Source: Thiohalobacter thiocyanaticus
GTDB lineage: Bacteria > Pseudomonadota > Gammaproteobacteria > Thiohalobacterales > Thiohalobacteraceae
DNA: 64,000 nucleotides
Direction of reading: 5' to 3'
Assembly: GCF_003932505.1 (NCBI RefSeq)
Contig: NZ_QZMU01000001.1
Location: forward strand, 2,170,001-2,234,000
In this document: one piece after another, positions 7,457 through 16,093 of the stretch
Numbering within the stretch: position 1 is the first letter of the stretch
Layout: each line of letters opens with the position of its first letter
The notes under the pieces: generated by a model
The model's input: the letters and a program-made list of their open reading frames with translations, nothing else
The model's database searches: none
Told to the model about the DNA's origin: nothing
Program-made: the position numbers and the translations under genes

Positions 7457-8669
7457 GCATTACGACATCCTGATCGTCGGCGGCGGCCTGGTCGGGGCCA
7501 GCCTGGCCTGTGCGCTGGCGGATCAGGGCCTGCGCATCGGCGTGGTCGAGGCCGCGCCTTTCGGTACCGGCGATCAGGCCAGTTTCGATGACCGCGCCAT
7601 TGCGCTCGCCGCCGGTTCGCAGCGTATCTTCGCCGGCATGGGGCTGTGGGACGCCATCGCGCCCAGCGCCACGCCGATCGAACGCATCCATGTCTCCGAC
7701 CGCGGCCGCTTCGGCTTCACCCGCCTGGACCGGGGCGAGGAGGGGGTGCCTGCGCTCGGCTATGTGGTCCTGAGCCGCGACCTCGGCCGGGTGCTGGCCG
7801 GGCGGCTGCAGGCGCTGGATGCGGTCGAGCTGATCACGCCGGCCGAGGTCACCGGCATCGACAATGCCGTCTCGCCGGCGCGGGTGAGTCTCAGCCGGGA
7901 CGGCCGGCCGGCTGAGGTGACGGCCGACCTGGTGGTGGCAGCCGACGGCGCCCGCTCGAAGGTGCGCGAGGCGCTCGGCATCGAGGTGACCGAATGGGAC
8001 TACCGCCAGACCGCGGTCATCACCAATATCCGCACCGCGCAGCCGCATCGCAATGTGGCCTATGAGCGCTTCACCGACCAGGGCCCGATCGCCCTGCTGC
8101 CCATGTCCGAGGGCCGCTGTTCGGTGGTCTGGACCCTGCCCGCGGCCCAGGTCGAGGCGGTCATGGCGCTTAACGACGCCGCCTGTCTGGCCCGGCTGCA
8201 GGAACGCTTCGGCTACCGGCTGGGGCGCTTCGAGCGCATCGGCCGGCGCGATGCCTATCCGCTCGCACTGGTGCGGGCGCGGGAATCCATCCGCCCGCGG
8301 CTGGCCCTGATCGGCAATGCCGCCCATACCCTGCATCCCATCGCCGGCCAGGGCTTCAACCTGGGCCTGCGCGATGTGGCCGCGCTGGCCGAGGTGATCT
8401 GCGACGCCCGCCGCGCGGGGCGGGACATCGGCGACACCATGGTGCTGCAGCAGTACGCCGACTGGCGCCGTGCCGATCACCGCCGGGTGATCGCCTTCAC
8501 CGACGGCCTGACCCGGCTGTTCACCAACCCGCTCGCGCCGATCGCGCTGCTGCGCGATGCCGGCATGCTGGCCATGGACCTGTGCCCTCCGGCCAAGCGC
8601 CTGTTCGGCCGGCTGACCATGGGACGCAGCGGCCGGCTGCCGCGGCTGGCGCGCGGAGTGGCGTTGTGA
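7449..8669 (+). CDS. ubiH: UbiH-family FAD monooxygenase (ubiquinone biosynthesis)
   Basis: FAD-dependent ring hydroxylase of ubiquinone synthesis, 406 residues, GTG start. The ADP-binding GxGxxG is DILIVGGGLVGASLACALA (about 6-24). The second FAD motif LVVAADGARSKVRE falls near 160-173, and the C-terminal GNAAHTLHPIAGQGFNLGLRD (about 291-311) contains the conserved GD/GN...P...G...N. The assignment as UbiH rather than UbiF rests on the position directly after pepP, with UbiI next. It overlaps pepP by 8 nt. Confidence 0.88.
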   Translation: MAEHYDILIVGGGLVGASLACALADQGLRIGVVEAAPFGTGDQASFDDRAIALAAGSQRIFAGMGLWDAIAPSATPIERIHVSDRGRFGFTRLDRGEEGVPALGYVVLSRDLGRVLAGRLQALDAVELITPAEVTGIDNAVSPARVSLSRDGRPAEVTADLVVAADGARSKVREALGIEVTEWDYRQTAVITNIRTAQPHRNVAYERFTDQGPIALLPMSEGRCSVVWTLPAAQVEAVMALNDAACLARLQERFGYRLGRFERIGRRDAYPLALVRARESIRPRLALIGNAAHTLHPIAGQGFNLGLRDVAALAEVICDARRAGRDIGDTMVLQQYADWRRADHRRVIAFTDGLTRLFTNPLAPIALLRDAGMLAMDLCPPAKRLFGRLTMGRSGRLPRLARGVAL

Positions 8670-8677
8670 AGGCCATG

Positions 8678-8755
8678 ATGGGTTTCGGCGCGAAGCGCCT
8701 TCCCCATCCTACAGGGCATGCGTAGGATGGGTGGAGCGCAGCGCAACCCAGCGTC
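8678..8755. repeat. TAGGATGGGTGGAGCGCAGCG palindrome
   Basis: ATGGGTTTCGGCGCGAAGCG with CCTTCCCCATCCTAC (from 8678) is mirrored by GTAGGATGGGTGGAGCGCAG through CAACCCAGC (to 8752). The element fills the gap between the two hydroxylase genes. Related copies are at 15988-16068 and 37699-37778. Confidence 0.75.
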
Positions 8756-8769
8756 CAGGCAGGTGACAG

Positions 8770-9999
8770 ATGCAGACAAGCGAACGCTCCTATGACGTTA
8801 TCATCGCCGGCGGCGGCGTGGTCGGCGCCAGCCTCGCCTGCGCCCTGGCCGACGCCGGGCTGCGGGTCGCGTTGATCGATGCCCGCGAGCCGGTGACCGA
8901 CTGGCCGGCCGACAGCATCGACCAGCGGGTCTATGCCATCACCCGTGCCTCCCAGACCCTGTTCGAGCGGCTCGGGGTCTGGGACGGCATCCGTGCGCGC
9001 GGGGTCAGCCCCTATCTCGAGATGCAGGTCTGGGACGCCGCCGGCCCCGGCCGTATCCATTTCGACGCCGCCGAACTGGGCGAGCCGCTGCTGGGTCACA
9101 TCATCGAGCAGCGCGTCATTCAGGCCGCGCTACTCGAGGGCCAGCAGCGCCTGGAGGGGTTGGAGCGTTTCTGCCCGGCCGTGCTGGCCGACTTCAGCGT
9201 CGGGGACACGCAGGTGACGGTGCGCCTTGAGGACGGCCGCGAGCTCAGTGCCGCCCTGCTGGTCGGTGCCGACGGCGCCGGCTCCCGGGTGCGCGAGCTG
9301 GCCGGCATCGGGGTGCAGGCGCACGATTACGCACAGACCGCCGTGGTCGCGGTGGTCGCCACCGAGCGGCCGCACGCCGAAACCGCCTGGCAGCGCTTCC
9401 TCCCGACCGGGCCGCTGGCCTTCCTGCCGCTGCGCGACGGGCGCTGCTCGATTGTCTGGTCCACCGTGCCGGAAGAGGCCGAGCGCCTGCTCGCCCTGCC
9501 GGAGGATGATTTCTGCATCGAACTGGGCCAGGCCTTCGATTACCAGCTGGGTGCGATCACCGGCGTGAGCGCGCGGGGCGGTTTCCCGCTGCGCCGGCTG
9601 CATGCCGTGGATTATGTACAGCAGCGACTGGCCCTGGTCGGCGATGCCGCCCATGTCATCCATCCGCTGGCCGGGCAGGGCGTGAACCTGGGGCTGCTGG
9701 ACGTGGCCGCTCTGGCCGAGGTCGTCGCCGCGGCCCGGGTGGCCGGACGCGATATCGGCAGCCATGCCAATCTGCGCCGCTACGAGCGCTGGCGCCGCGG
9801 TGAGAATGCCCTGATGCAGTCGGCCATGGACGGCTTCAAATGGCTGTTCGCCAGTCAGCTCACACCGGTGCGCCTGCTGCGCAACCTGGGCCTGGGCACG
9901 GTGGACCGTCTGAGCCCCATCAAATCCCTGCTGGCCCGTCATGCCATGGGCCGGGCCGGTGACCTGCCGCGCCTGGTGCGGCCGGATACCCGATCGTAG
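8770..9999 (+). CDS. ubiI: UbiI-like FAD monooxygenase (2-octaprenylphenol hydroxylase family)
   Basis: Second UbiH/UbiF/VisC-family hydroxylase, 409 residues. It has FAD motif DVIIAGGGVVGASLACALA (about 9-27), the conserved SIDQRVYAITRASQTLFERL region (about 49-68), LLVGADGAGSRVREL (about 162-176) and GDAAHVIHPLAGQGVNLGLL (about 295-314). In gammaproteobacteria the pepP-ubiH-visC order makes this the C5 hydroxylase UbiI; the precise ring position is inferred from synteny. It is separated from ubiH by a repeat rather than by the usual short overlap. Confidence 0.82.
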   Translation: MQTSERSYDVIIAGGGVVGASLACALADAGLRVALIDAREPVTDWPADSIDQRVYAITRASQTLFERLGVWDGIRARGVSPYLEMQVWDAAGPGRIHFDAAELGEPLLGHIIEQRVIQAALLEGQQRLEGLERFCPAVLADFSVGDTQVTVRLEDGRELSAALLVGADGAGSRVRELAGIGVQAHDYAQTAVVAVVATERPHAETAWQRFLPTGPLAFLPLRDGRCSIVWSTVPEEAERLLALPEDDFCIELGQAFDYQLGAITGVSARGGFPLRRLHAVDYVQQRLALVGDAAHVIHPLAGQGVNLGLLDVAALAEVVAAARVAGRDIGSHANLRRYERWRRGENALMQSAMDGFKWLFASQLTPVRLLRNLGLGTVDRLSPIKSLLARHAMGRAGDLPRLVRPDTRS

Positions 10000-10126
10000 T
10001 TCTTAGGTCGGGCTGAGCAGGGCGAAGCCCATCATCCACCCGCCTGGCCTGGCGGTCACGTGAACAGTGGATTTTTCCCGCAGGCTTCCCGTATGCTTGT
10101 TCCATTGCCTGTGGTTGGAGCGCAAT

Positions 10127-12730
10127 GTGCAGGTTTCTGCGACCAACGAAAACAAAAATTCCGCCGTTTCCGTCTCCCCGGCCATGACGCCACAGCAGTT
10201 CCAGCGGCGATTCATGTCCTGCATCCTGCTGGCCTGGACCCTCCCGCCGGTGCTCGGGCTGGCCTTCATCCTGTTCATTCACCTGCTCACACCCGGCCAG
10301 CTCGCGCGGATCCTCGCCGCGCCGGTGGAGCCCGCCTTCATCCTCGGCACGCTGGTCTTTGCACTGTTGTATTTTCAGCGTTTCATCCGGCCGATACGGG
10401 ACTATCTTGCCGAACCCGGTCCGGCCACGGGGCAGCAGGCGCTGGCACGCATGCGCCGCTTCCCCCTCGATTTCTGGGTGGTGTTCCTCATCTACCTGCT
10501 GCTGGCGCCGGCCTCGGTGATGCTCTCGGCGGCCTGGTACACCGATTATTCGCCGGCGCCGGTGGACTGGTTCCGGATCCACCTGGTCGCGCTGATCGTC
10601 TCCATCATCGTCGGGCTGCCGATCTTCTTCCGGGTACTGGACCTGTTCGGCCAGTCGCTGTCCGGCCTGCGACTGGAACGCCCGCATGTCACCCTCAGAA
10701 CCAAGGTGTTCCTGATCGGGGCCCTGGTGCCGCTGCTGATCGATACCATGCTGGTGCAGTATTACTGGACCCGGACCGGTTTTTTCACCGTCGAGACCTT
10801 CTTTATGTGGCTGCTGCTGGAGATCCTGGCCATCGGCGGCAGCCTGATCTTCGTCAGGAGCTTCGGTCAGTCGCTGGCACCGCTGCAGCAGGTGGTGCGT
10901 TCCGGTCTGAACCCGGAGGTGCCGCTGAGGATCACGGGCGGACACTCCACCGACGAACTCGGGGTGCTGGCCGATGATTTCCGGGTGCTGCTGGAGCAGC
11001 GCCGCAACCTGGAACGGCGGCTGGCGCAGGAGAAGGAACTGGCCCAGGTCACCCTGTCCTCCATCGGGGACGGGGTGATCACCACTGACATGGAAGGCCG
11101 GGTGCGCTTCCTCAACCCGATCGCCGAGTACCTGACCGGCTGGAAGGCCGCCCATGCGCGGGGTCACTCCCTGACCGAGGTGTTCAGCATCGTCAACGAG
11201 CTGACCCGCCGTCCGGCCATGAACCCGGTCGAACGCTGCCTGCGTGAGGGCCGCATCGTCGGCCTTGCCAACCACACCATCCTGGTGCGCACCGACGGCC
11301 ACGAGTTCGCCATCGAGGATTCCGCCGCTCCCATCCGCGACAACGACGGCAGCGTCATCGGTGTGGTGCTGGTCTTCCACGACGTTACCAAGGCCCGCGA
11401 GATGGCCAACCGCCTGAGCTGGCAGGCCAGCCACGATGCCCTGACCAGTCTGTACAACCGCATGGCCTTCGAGGAGCGCCTGCGCCAGCTGGTGCGCTAT
11501 CCCGAACACCCCACCGGGGATGACCATCACACTCTGCTCTACATCGATCTCGACCAGTTCAAGGTGGTCAACGACATCGCCGGCCATACCGCCGGCGATG
11601 AGATGCTCAAGCAGATCAGCGGTCTGATGCTTCACCAGGTGCGCGAGACCGACATGCTGGCGCGTCTGGGTGGCGACGAGTTCGGGGTGATCCTCACCCA
11701 CTGCGACCTGGACCATGCCATGCGTGTGGCCGACGGCATTCACCAGGCGCTGGAAGACTTCAAGTTCAGCTGGGACGAGCGCCTGTTCCGGGTCGGCGCC
11801 AGCATCGGTGTGCTGGAGTTCCGTCCCGGGGAGACCTCGCTCACCGACCTGATGAGCGCGGCCGACCTGGCCTGCTACTCGGCCAAGCACGCCGGACGCC
11901 GGCGCACCCACGTCTACCAGGTCGATGATGTGCACATGCAGCGCCACCGCAACGAGATGGACTGGGCTGCGCGCATCAACGACGCAGTCGAGGAGGACCG
12001 GCTGGTGCTCTATGGCCAGCGTATCCAGCGTCTGGACGATGACCGGGTACCGCCCGGGCTGGCCTTCGAGGTGCTGGTGCGCATGCGCGGTGACGACGAC
12101 ACGCTCATCGCCCCGGGGGTGTTTCTGCCGGCGGCCGAGCGCTTCGATCTGATCTCGATCGTAGACCGCTGGATCATCACCCGCACCTTCTCCCTGGTCG
12201 CCGAATGCGTGGCCGACAACGGGGCCGATTTCATCAGCCACTGCGCCATCAACCTCTCCGGCGGCACCCTGGGTGATGAGACGTTGCTGCCCTTCATCCA
12301 GTCCCAGCTCAGCCTGCACAACCTGCCTGGACATCTGTTCTGCTTCGAGATCACCGAGACCACGGCCATTTCCAACTTCCAGGCCGCGCTGCGCTTCATC
12401 CGCGATCTCAAGGCCATGGGTTGTCGCTTCGCCCTGGATGACTTCGGCTCCGGGCTGTCCTCCTTCTCCTATTTGAAGAACCTGCCGGTGGATTACCTCA
12501 AGATCGACGGCACCTTCGTGCGCGGCATCGCCAGCGATCCGGTCAACCGCACCCTGGTGGGCAACATCAACGACATCGGCCACCTGCTGGGCAAACAGAC
12601 CATCGCCGAGTATGCCGAGGATGCCGATACCCTGCGTGAGCTGGTTGAACTGGGCGTGGATTTCGCTCAGGGTTACGGTATCCACCGGCCCGAGCCGCTG
12701 GAGGGTCTGCTGGGCTGTACCAGCAAGTAA
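10127..12730 (+). CDS. Membrane GGDEF/EAL protein with HAMP-like and PAS regions
   Basis: Cyclic-di-GMP signalling protein of 867 residues from GTG 10127, chosen because GGAG lies 6 nt upstream and the earlier in-frame codons look non-coding. Hydrophobic segments occupy about residues 30-240. A HAMP-like linker and a PAS domain (about 300-420, IGDGVITTDMEGRVRFLNP) precede GGDEF and EAL. The GGDEF motif is intact (RLGGDEF, about 514-520) with an RxxD inhibitory site (RETD) five residues before it. The EAL motif reads EVL (FEVLVRM, about 646-652), but the downstream NLSG, ETE, LDDFGSG, LKIDG and AQGYG motifs are retained. Both activities are therefore possible. It stands alone, flanked by hairpin repeats. 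Confidence 0.9.
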   Translation: MQVSATNENKNSAVSVSPAMTPQQFQRRFMSCILLAWTLPPVLGLAFILFIHLLTPGQLARILAAPVEPAFILGTLVFALLYFQRFIRPIRDYLAEPGPATGQQALARMRRFPLDFWVVFLIYLLLAPASVMLSAAWYTDYSPAPVDWFRIHLVALIVSIIVGLPIFFRVLDLFGQSLSGLRLERPHVTLRTKVFLIGALVPLLIDTMLVQYYWTRTGFFTVETFFMWLLLEILAIGGSLIFVRSFGQSLAPLQQVVRSGLNPEVPLRITGGHSTDELGVLADDFRVLLEQRRNLERRLAQEKELAQVTLSSIGDGVITTDMEGRVRFLNPIAEYLTGWKAAHARGHSLTEVFSIVNELTRRPAMNPVERCLREGRIVGLANHTILVRTDGHEFAIEDSAAPIRDNDGSVIGVVLVFHDVTKAREMANRLSWQASHDALTSLYNRMAFEERLRQLVRYPEHPTGDDHHTLLYIDLDQFKVVNDIAGHTAGDEMLKQISGLMLHQVRETDMLARLGGDEFGVILTHCDLDHAMRVADGIHQALEDFKFSWDERLFRVGASIGVLEFRPGETSLTDLMSAADLACYSAKHAGRRRTHVYQVDDVHMQRHRNEMDWAARINDAVEEDRLVLYGQRIQRLDDDRVPPGLAFEVLVRMRGDDDTLIAPGVFLPAAERFDLISIVDRWIITRTFSLVAECVADNGADFISHCAINLSGGTLGDETLLPFIQSQLSLHNLPGHLFCFEITETTAISNFQAALRFIRDLKAMGCRFALDDFGSGLSSFSYLKNLPVDYLKIDGTFVRGIASDPVNRTLVGNINDIGHLLGKQTIAEYAEDADTLRELVELGVDFAQGYGIHRPEPLEGLLGCTSK

Positions 12731-12740
12731 CGCGTACAGA

Positions 12741-12774
12741 GTGCCGGGTTACGCCCTTCGGGCTGACCCGACAG
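12741..12774. repeat. Short GGGTTACGCCC hairpin
   Basis: GTGCCGGGTTACGCCC, loop TTCG, then GGGCTGACCCGACAG. This is the GTAGGTCGGGTT-type inner palindrome found without outer arms. It lies 11 nt after the GGDEF/EAL stop. There is no U-run, so it is not a classical terminator, although a role in mRNA 3'-end stability is possible. Confidence 0.6.
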
Positions 12775-12811
12775 TCGTCGCGACAGGCCATGCATCGTCT
12801 ACACTTGCCGC

Positions 12812-13957
12812 ATGCGCGGCCTCTGCCTCTGTTTCTGTCTGTGCCTGATTGCCTCCGTCGCGGCGGCCGAGCCGCCGCGCCCGCACCCCCGGCTGCAGGC
12901 ACTGGGCCCGAATCAGGCACTGGATCTGGGCCGCTATGAATGCCCCAACGGCGAGGATCGGGACACCAGCAACTGCGCCACCATCACCGACTACAGCGGG
13001 ATGGTCCATGACCCGACCCGCCACCAGCTGCTGCTGTTCGGCGGCGGCCATGCCGCCACCTACCGCGACGACGTCGAGATCCTCGATCTGGCCAGCCTGG
13101 AATGGCGCTCTGCCTATGCGCCGACCCCCTGTGAGGACCGCCGGCTGGACAATGTGGATGTCGAGGCCGGGCGCTGGATCAGCAGCAATCACCCCATCGC
13201 CCGCCACAGCTACGACCTGCTGGCCATCGCCGGCGAGGCCGCCGAGCTGTTCCTGTTCGCCAAGGTGCAGGGCCGGGGCCGGGGCTGCCATCGCTTGCCC
13301 GAGGGCCAGCCCTACGTCATCGCCGAGGGCCGGGTGGCGGCCTACGACCCGGACCGTCGCCGCTGGCGCTACACCCGGGCCCCGTCCGTGGGCTATCCCT
13401 TCGCTGCCGAGACCGATCCGGTCAGCGGCCGGGTGCTGCTGGTGGACCGGCGCAGTCTGCGCAGCTTCGACCCGGCCAGCGGCCGCATGAGCACGCACCT
13501 GGAATTCAACCATCCCGATATGCACTGGGCCCGCAGCCTGGTCTATTTCCCGCCGCTGGATCGCTTCTACTATATGTTGCAGGGCGGGCGTGCGAAGGGC
13601 GAACAGGTGCTCGAAGGGGTCTACGAGATCACGCTTGACCGCAGCGACTGGTCGAAAAGCCGTATCCGCCGTCTGGATCCGGATTCGCCCGGTGAGACCG
13701 GCCACGCCTGGGCCTACGACCCGGTCCATGAGCTGATCGGCGGCGGGGTCCGGGGGGGGCGCTTCTTCGCCTTCGATCCGCGCCGGGAGGCCTGGTACAG
13801 CGCTGAAATACAAACGGATTCCGGTCATCCCGTGGGAACGGCGAGCGACTATGCCCTGGCCTTCGATCCGGTCAACGGGGTCTACCTGTGGCGCAGTGAC
13901 CGGCGCTCCGGACGCCGTACCTGGGCCTACCGCTGGGGAAACACTCCTCAGGAATAG
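12812..13957 (+). CDS. Secreted Kelch/beta-propeller-like protein of unknown function
   Basis: 381 residues with a cleavable signal peptide (MRGLCLCFCLCLIASVAAA, cleavage near residue 19), so probably periplasmic. The mature part has repeated blade-like segments: GMVHDPTRHQLLLFGGGHAA (about 55-74), a DVEILDLASLEW strand pair, AYDPDRRRWRY, SFDPASGRMSTHLEF, AYDPVHELIGGG and ALAFDPVNGVYLW. That pattern suits a Kelch/galactose-oxidase-type propeller. Several cysteines (YECP, SNCAT, TPCED, GRGCH) could form disulfides. No enzyme signature is recognised. It is convergent with nothing and is followed by the gcv riboswitch promoter 20 nt downstream. Confidence 0.75.
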   Translation: MRGLCLCFCLCLIASVAAAEPPRPHPRLQALGPNQALDLGRYECPNGEDRDTSNCATITDYSGMVHDPTRHQLLLFGGGHAATYRDDVEILDLASLEWRSAYAPTPCEDRRLDNVDVEAGRWISSNHPIARHSYDLLAIAGEAAELFLFAKVQGRGRGCHRLPEGQPYVIAEGRVAAYDPDRRRWRYTRAPSVGYPFAAETDPVSGRVLLVDRRSLRSFDPASGRMSTHLEFNHPDMHWARSLVYFPPLDRFYYMLQGGRAKGEQVLEGVYEITLDRSDWSKSRIRRLDPDSPGETGHAWAYDPVHELIGGGVRGGRFFAFDPRREAWYSAEIQTDSGHPVGTASDYALAFDPVNGVYLWRSDRRSGRRTWAYRWGNTPQE

Positions 13958-13977
13958 GGTTTTAGGGGGGGGCGGGC

Positions 13978-14006
13978 TTGGATTATCGCAATCGCCGGGG
14001 TATAGT
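13978..14006 (+). promoter_or_regulatory. Promoter of the glycine-riboswitch/gcvT transcript
   Basis: TTGGAT (13978-13983), 17 nt, TATAGT (14001-14006). The expected start near 14013 lies just before the first aptamer, as it should for a riboswitch-controlled transcript. Confidence 0.7.
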
Positions 14007-14025
14007 CAGGCCCTCAACTGATTAC

Positions 14026-14236
14026 CGCTGCGGGAGAGAGCCCCTCGATTCACCGGGGGCCGCCGAAGGCGCAACTCGCCCGGAAACGCTCAGGCAAAGG
14101 GACCGTCGCGGTACGTTGACTCTGGAGAGCGGTCTGCCCCGATCATCGGACTGGCAGGCCCACCGAAGGGGCGGGGCGTCCGGCAGGCGCCTACACTCTC
14201 AGGTTGGAAAGCCCGGCTTTCCGTGGACAGAGGGGC
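14026..14236 (+). ncRNA. Tandem glycine riboswitch
   Basis: Two consecutive aptamers. The first shows GCTGCGGGAGAGAGCC (from 14027), CGCCGAAGGCGCAA (14061-14074) and CGCTCAGGCAAAGGGACCG (14087-14105). The second shows ACTCTGGAGAGCGG (14119-14132), CCACCGAAGGGGC (14160-14172) and ACTCTCAGG (14195-14203), ending GGACAGAGGGGC (14225-14236). These are the conserved purine-rich and CUCUCAGG signatures of glycine aptamers, and the tandem form senses glycine. It precedes gcvT, the classical target, where glycine usually turns expression on. Boundaries are approximate. Confidence 0.95.
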
Positions 14237-14268
14237 GACGGTTTCCATTAACCCGTCGCGCCTGTTTT
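14235..14268 (+). terminator. Terminator-like hairpin of the riboswitch expression platform
   Basis: GCGACGG (14235-14241) pairs with CCGTCGC (14253-14259), followed by GCCTGTTTTAT. The position between the second aptamer and gcvT suggests intrinsic termination relieved by glycine. The U-run is short and a few bases from the stem, so strength is uncertain. Exclusive pairing with aptamer bases at 14231-14236 is plausible. Confidence 0.55.
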
Positions 14269-14301
14269 ATCGCCGCGGCCAAGCAGTCGAGAGTCAACCA
14301 A

Positions 14302-15396
14302 ATGGGCAGACATACCCCGTTGTACGACCTGCACGTCCGTCAGGGCGGCAAGCTGGTCGATTTCGCCGGCTGGGACATGCCGATCAACTACGGCTCCCAG
14401 GTCGATGAACACCACCAGGTTCGCCGGGACGTCGGCATGTTCGATGTCTCCCACATGACGGTGGTGGACCTGCACGGCGATAATTCCCGCGCCCTTCTGC
14501 GCAAGCTGCTCGCCAACAACATCGATCGTCTCCAGGCGCCCGGCAAGGCGCTTTACAGCTGCATGCTCAACGAGCAGGGCGGCGTCATCGACGATCTCAT
14601 CACCTATTATGTCCGCGAGGACTTCTTCCGCATGGTGGTCAACGCCGCCACCCGCGACAAGGACCTGGACTGGATCCGCCAGCAGGCCGGGCCTTTCGGG
14701 GTCGAGGTCCGGGAGCGCGACGACCTGGCCATGATCGCCGTTCAGGGCCCCAACGCCCGCGATCAAGTGCTGAAGCTGCTGCCGGCCACCCTGCGTGATG
14801 CTGCCGCCGAACTCAAGCCCTTCTTCGCCGCCCTGAACGGCATGCAGGAATCCGGCTGGTTCGTGGCCCGCACCGGCTACACCGGCGAGGACGGCTTCGA
14901 GATCGTCCTGCCCGAAGCCGACGCCCCGCGCCTGTGGCAGGCCCTGTCCGACAACGGCGTCAGCCCCATCGGCCTGGGGGCACGCGACACCCTGCGTCTG
15001 GAGGCCGGTATGAATCTCTACGGCTCCGACATGACCGAGGAGACCACCCCGCTCGAATCCGGCCTGAGCTGGACCCTGGCCTGGGAGCCGGCCGAGCGTG
15101 ATTTCATCGGCCGCGCCGCGCTCGAGAGTCAGCGCGAGGCCGGAGTGACGAGCAAACTTGTCGGCCTGGTGCTGGAGGGCAAGGGCGTGATCCGCAATCA
15201 CCAGAAGGTCTTCACCGAGGCCGGCGAGGGCGAGGTCACCAGCGGCAGCTATTCACCGACCATCGGCGGTTCGATTGCGCTGGCGCGCATCCCGGCCGCG
15301 GCCGGTGACAGCGTCGAGGTCGAAATCCGCGGCAAGCGCATCCCGGCGCGGGTGGTCAAGCCGCCTTTCGTCCGCCACGGCGAGGTCAGGGTTTGA
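14302..15396 (+). CDS. gcvT: Glycine cleavage system aminomethyltransferase (T-protein)
   Basis: Transfers the methylene group from the H-protein-bound aminomethyl intermediate to THF, releasing ammonia. 364 residues from ATG 14302, chosen because [20 protein letters not shown] matches GcvT N-termini; anything upstream is riboswitch leader. Folate-binding features include [14 protein letters not shown] (about 20-33), DVSHM (about 46-50), [12 protein letters not shown] (about 191-202) and the late [18 protein letters not shown]. It leads the gcvT-gcvH-gcvPA-(tpx)-gcvPB array, but each junction except gcvPB-dgkA is filled by repeats, so the cluster may be several transcripts. A CACGGA arm starts about 18 nt after the stop. 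Confidence 0.96.
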   Translation: MGRHTPLYDLHVRQGGKLVDFAGWDMPINYGSQVDEHHQVRRDVGMFDVSHMTVVDLHGDNSRALLRKLLANNIDRLQAPGKALYSCMLNEQGGVIDDLITYYVREDFFRMVVNAATRDKDLDWIRQQAGPFGVEVRERDDLAMIAVQGPNARDQVLKLLPATLRDAAAELKPFFAALNGMQESGWFVARTGYTGEDGFEIVLPEADAPRLWQALSDNGVSPIGLGARDTLRLEAGMNLYGSDMTEETTPLESGLSWTLAWEPAERDFIGRAALESQREAGVTSKLVGLVLEGKGVIRNHQKVFTEAGEGEVTSGSYSPTIGGSIALARIPAAAGDSVEVEIRGKRIPARVVKPPFVRHGEVRV

Positions 15397-15413
15397 TTGA
15401 AGATCAAGAGATC

Positions 15414-15545
15414 AAGAGCGCCACGGAATACACGGAAAGCACGGAAAAAATAAATGTAACACCCTTAGTGTCATCGCCTGGGCGCTACGCACCCGGCGAT
15501 AACAACAAAACATTCAGTGTTTTCCGTGTATTCCGTGGTGCTCTT
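15414..15545. repeat. Composite palindrome between gcvT and gcvH
   Basis: The CACGGA left arm (15414-15450) and its inverse (15517-15545) surround the inner palindrome CGCCTGGGCGCTACGCACCC with GGCG (15475-15498). The inner module resembles that at 4670-4697, so the same outer and inner pair recurs 11 kb apart. Confidence 0.85.
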
Positions 15546-15578
15546 TAAATTACACCTCACAACGAAGAGGACAGATAG

Positions 15579-15974
15579 ATGAGCGAAGTACCCGGCGAAC
15601 TCAAATACACCAAGAGCCATGAATGGGTGCGCATCGAGGCCGACGGCAGCGTCGTGGTCGGGATTACCGATCACGCCCAGGACCAGCTCGGCGACATGGT
15701 CTATGTCGAGGCGCCCGAGGCGGGCACCAGCTTCGCCGCCGGCGATGCCTGCGCCGTGGTGGAATCCGTCAAGGCCGCCTCCGATGTTTATGCGCCCATC
15801 TCCGGTGAAGTGACCGAGGGCAACGACGCCCTGGCCGACAGCCCGGAGCTGGTCAATCAGGACCCCTTCGGTGATGGCTGGCTGATGAAGCTCAATCCGA
15901 GCGACAGCAGCGAGCTGGACGGTCTGATGGACGCCGAGGCCTACCAGGCCTACCTGGAGTCCGAGGAGCATTAA
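15579..15974 (+). CDS. gcvH: Glycine cleavage system H-protein
   Basis: Lipoyl carrier that shuttles the aminomethyl group between P-, T- and L-proteins. 131 residues beginning [20 protein letters not shown]. The lipoyl-attachment lysine is in [13 protein letters not shown] (Lys about 64), in the expected hairpin. Length and the [12 protein letters not shown]-terminal motif (about 102-112) are typical. An AGAGGACAG Shine-Dalgarno region precedes the ATG. A TAGGATGGGTGGA-type palindrome separates it from gcvPA. Confidence 0.97.
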   Translation: MSEVPGELKYTKSHEWVRIEADGSVVVGITDHAQDQLGDMVYVEAPEAGTSFAAGDACAVVESVKAASDVYAPISGEVTEGNDALADSPELVNQDPFGDGWLMKLNPSDSSELDGLMDAEAYQAYLESEEH

Positions 15975-15987
15975 TTCATGGTCGGGG

Positions 15988-16068
15988 CAGGATGGGTGGA
16001 GCGAAGCGCAACCCATCATTGTCTGGCCCGCGATGGTCGAGGGCGCTGTACGCCTTCACCCATCCTAC
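15988..16068. repeat. AGGATGGGTGGAGCGAAGCG palindrome
   Basis: AGGATGGGTGGAGCGAAGCG through CAACCCATCATTG is mirrored by CGATGGTCGAGGGCGCTGTA through CACCCATCCTA. It fills the gcvH-gcvPA gap. Same family as 8678-8755 and 37699-37778, here without outer arms. Confidence 0.75.
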
Positions 16069-16093
16069 ACCTGGAATCAGCAGCTGATTAACC

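Noticed and set aside
13978-14301. In-frame upstream extension of gcvT
   Set aside because: The extension would translate the glycine riboswitch and the terminator hairpin; GcvT homology begins at ATG 14302.
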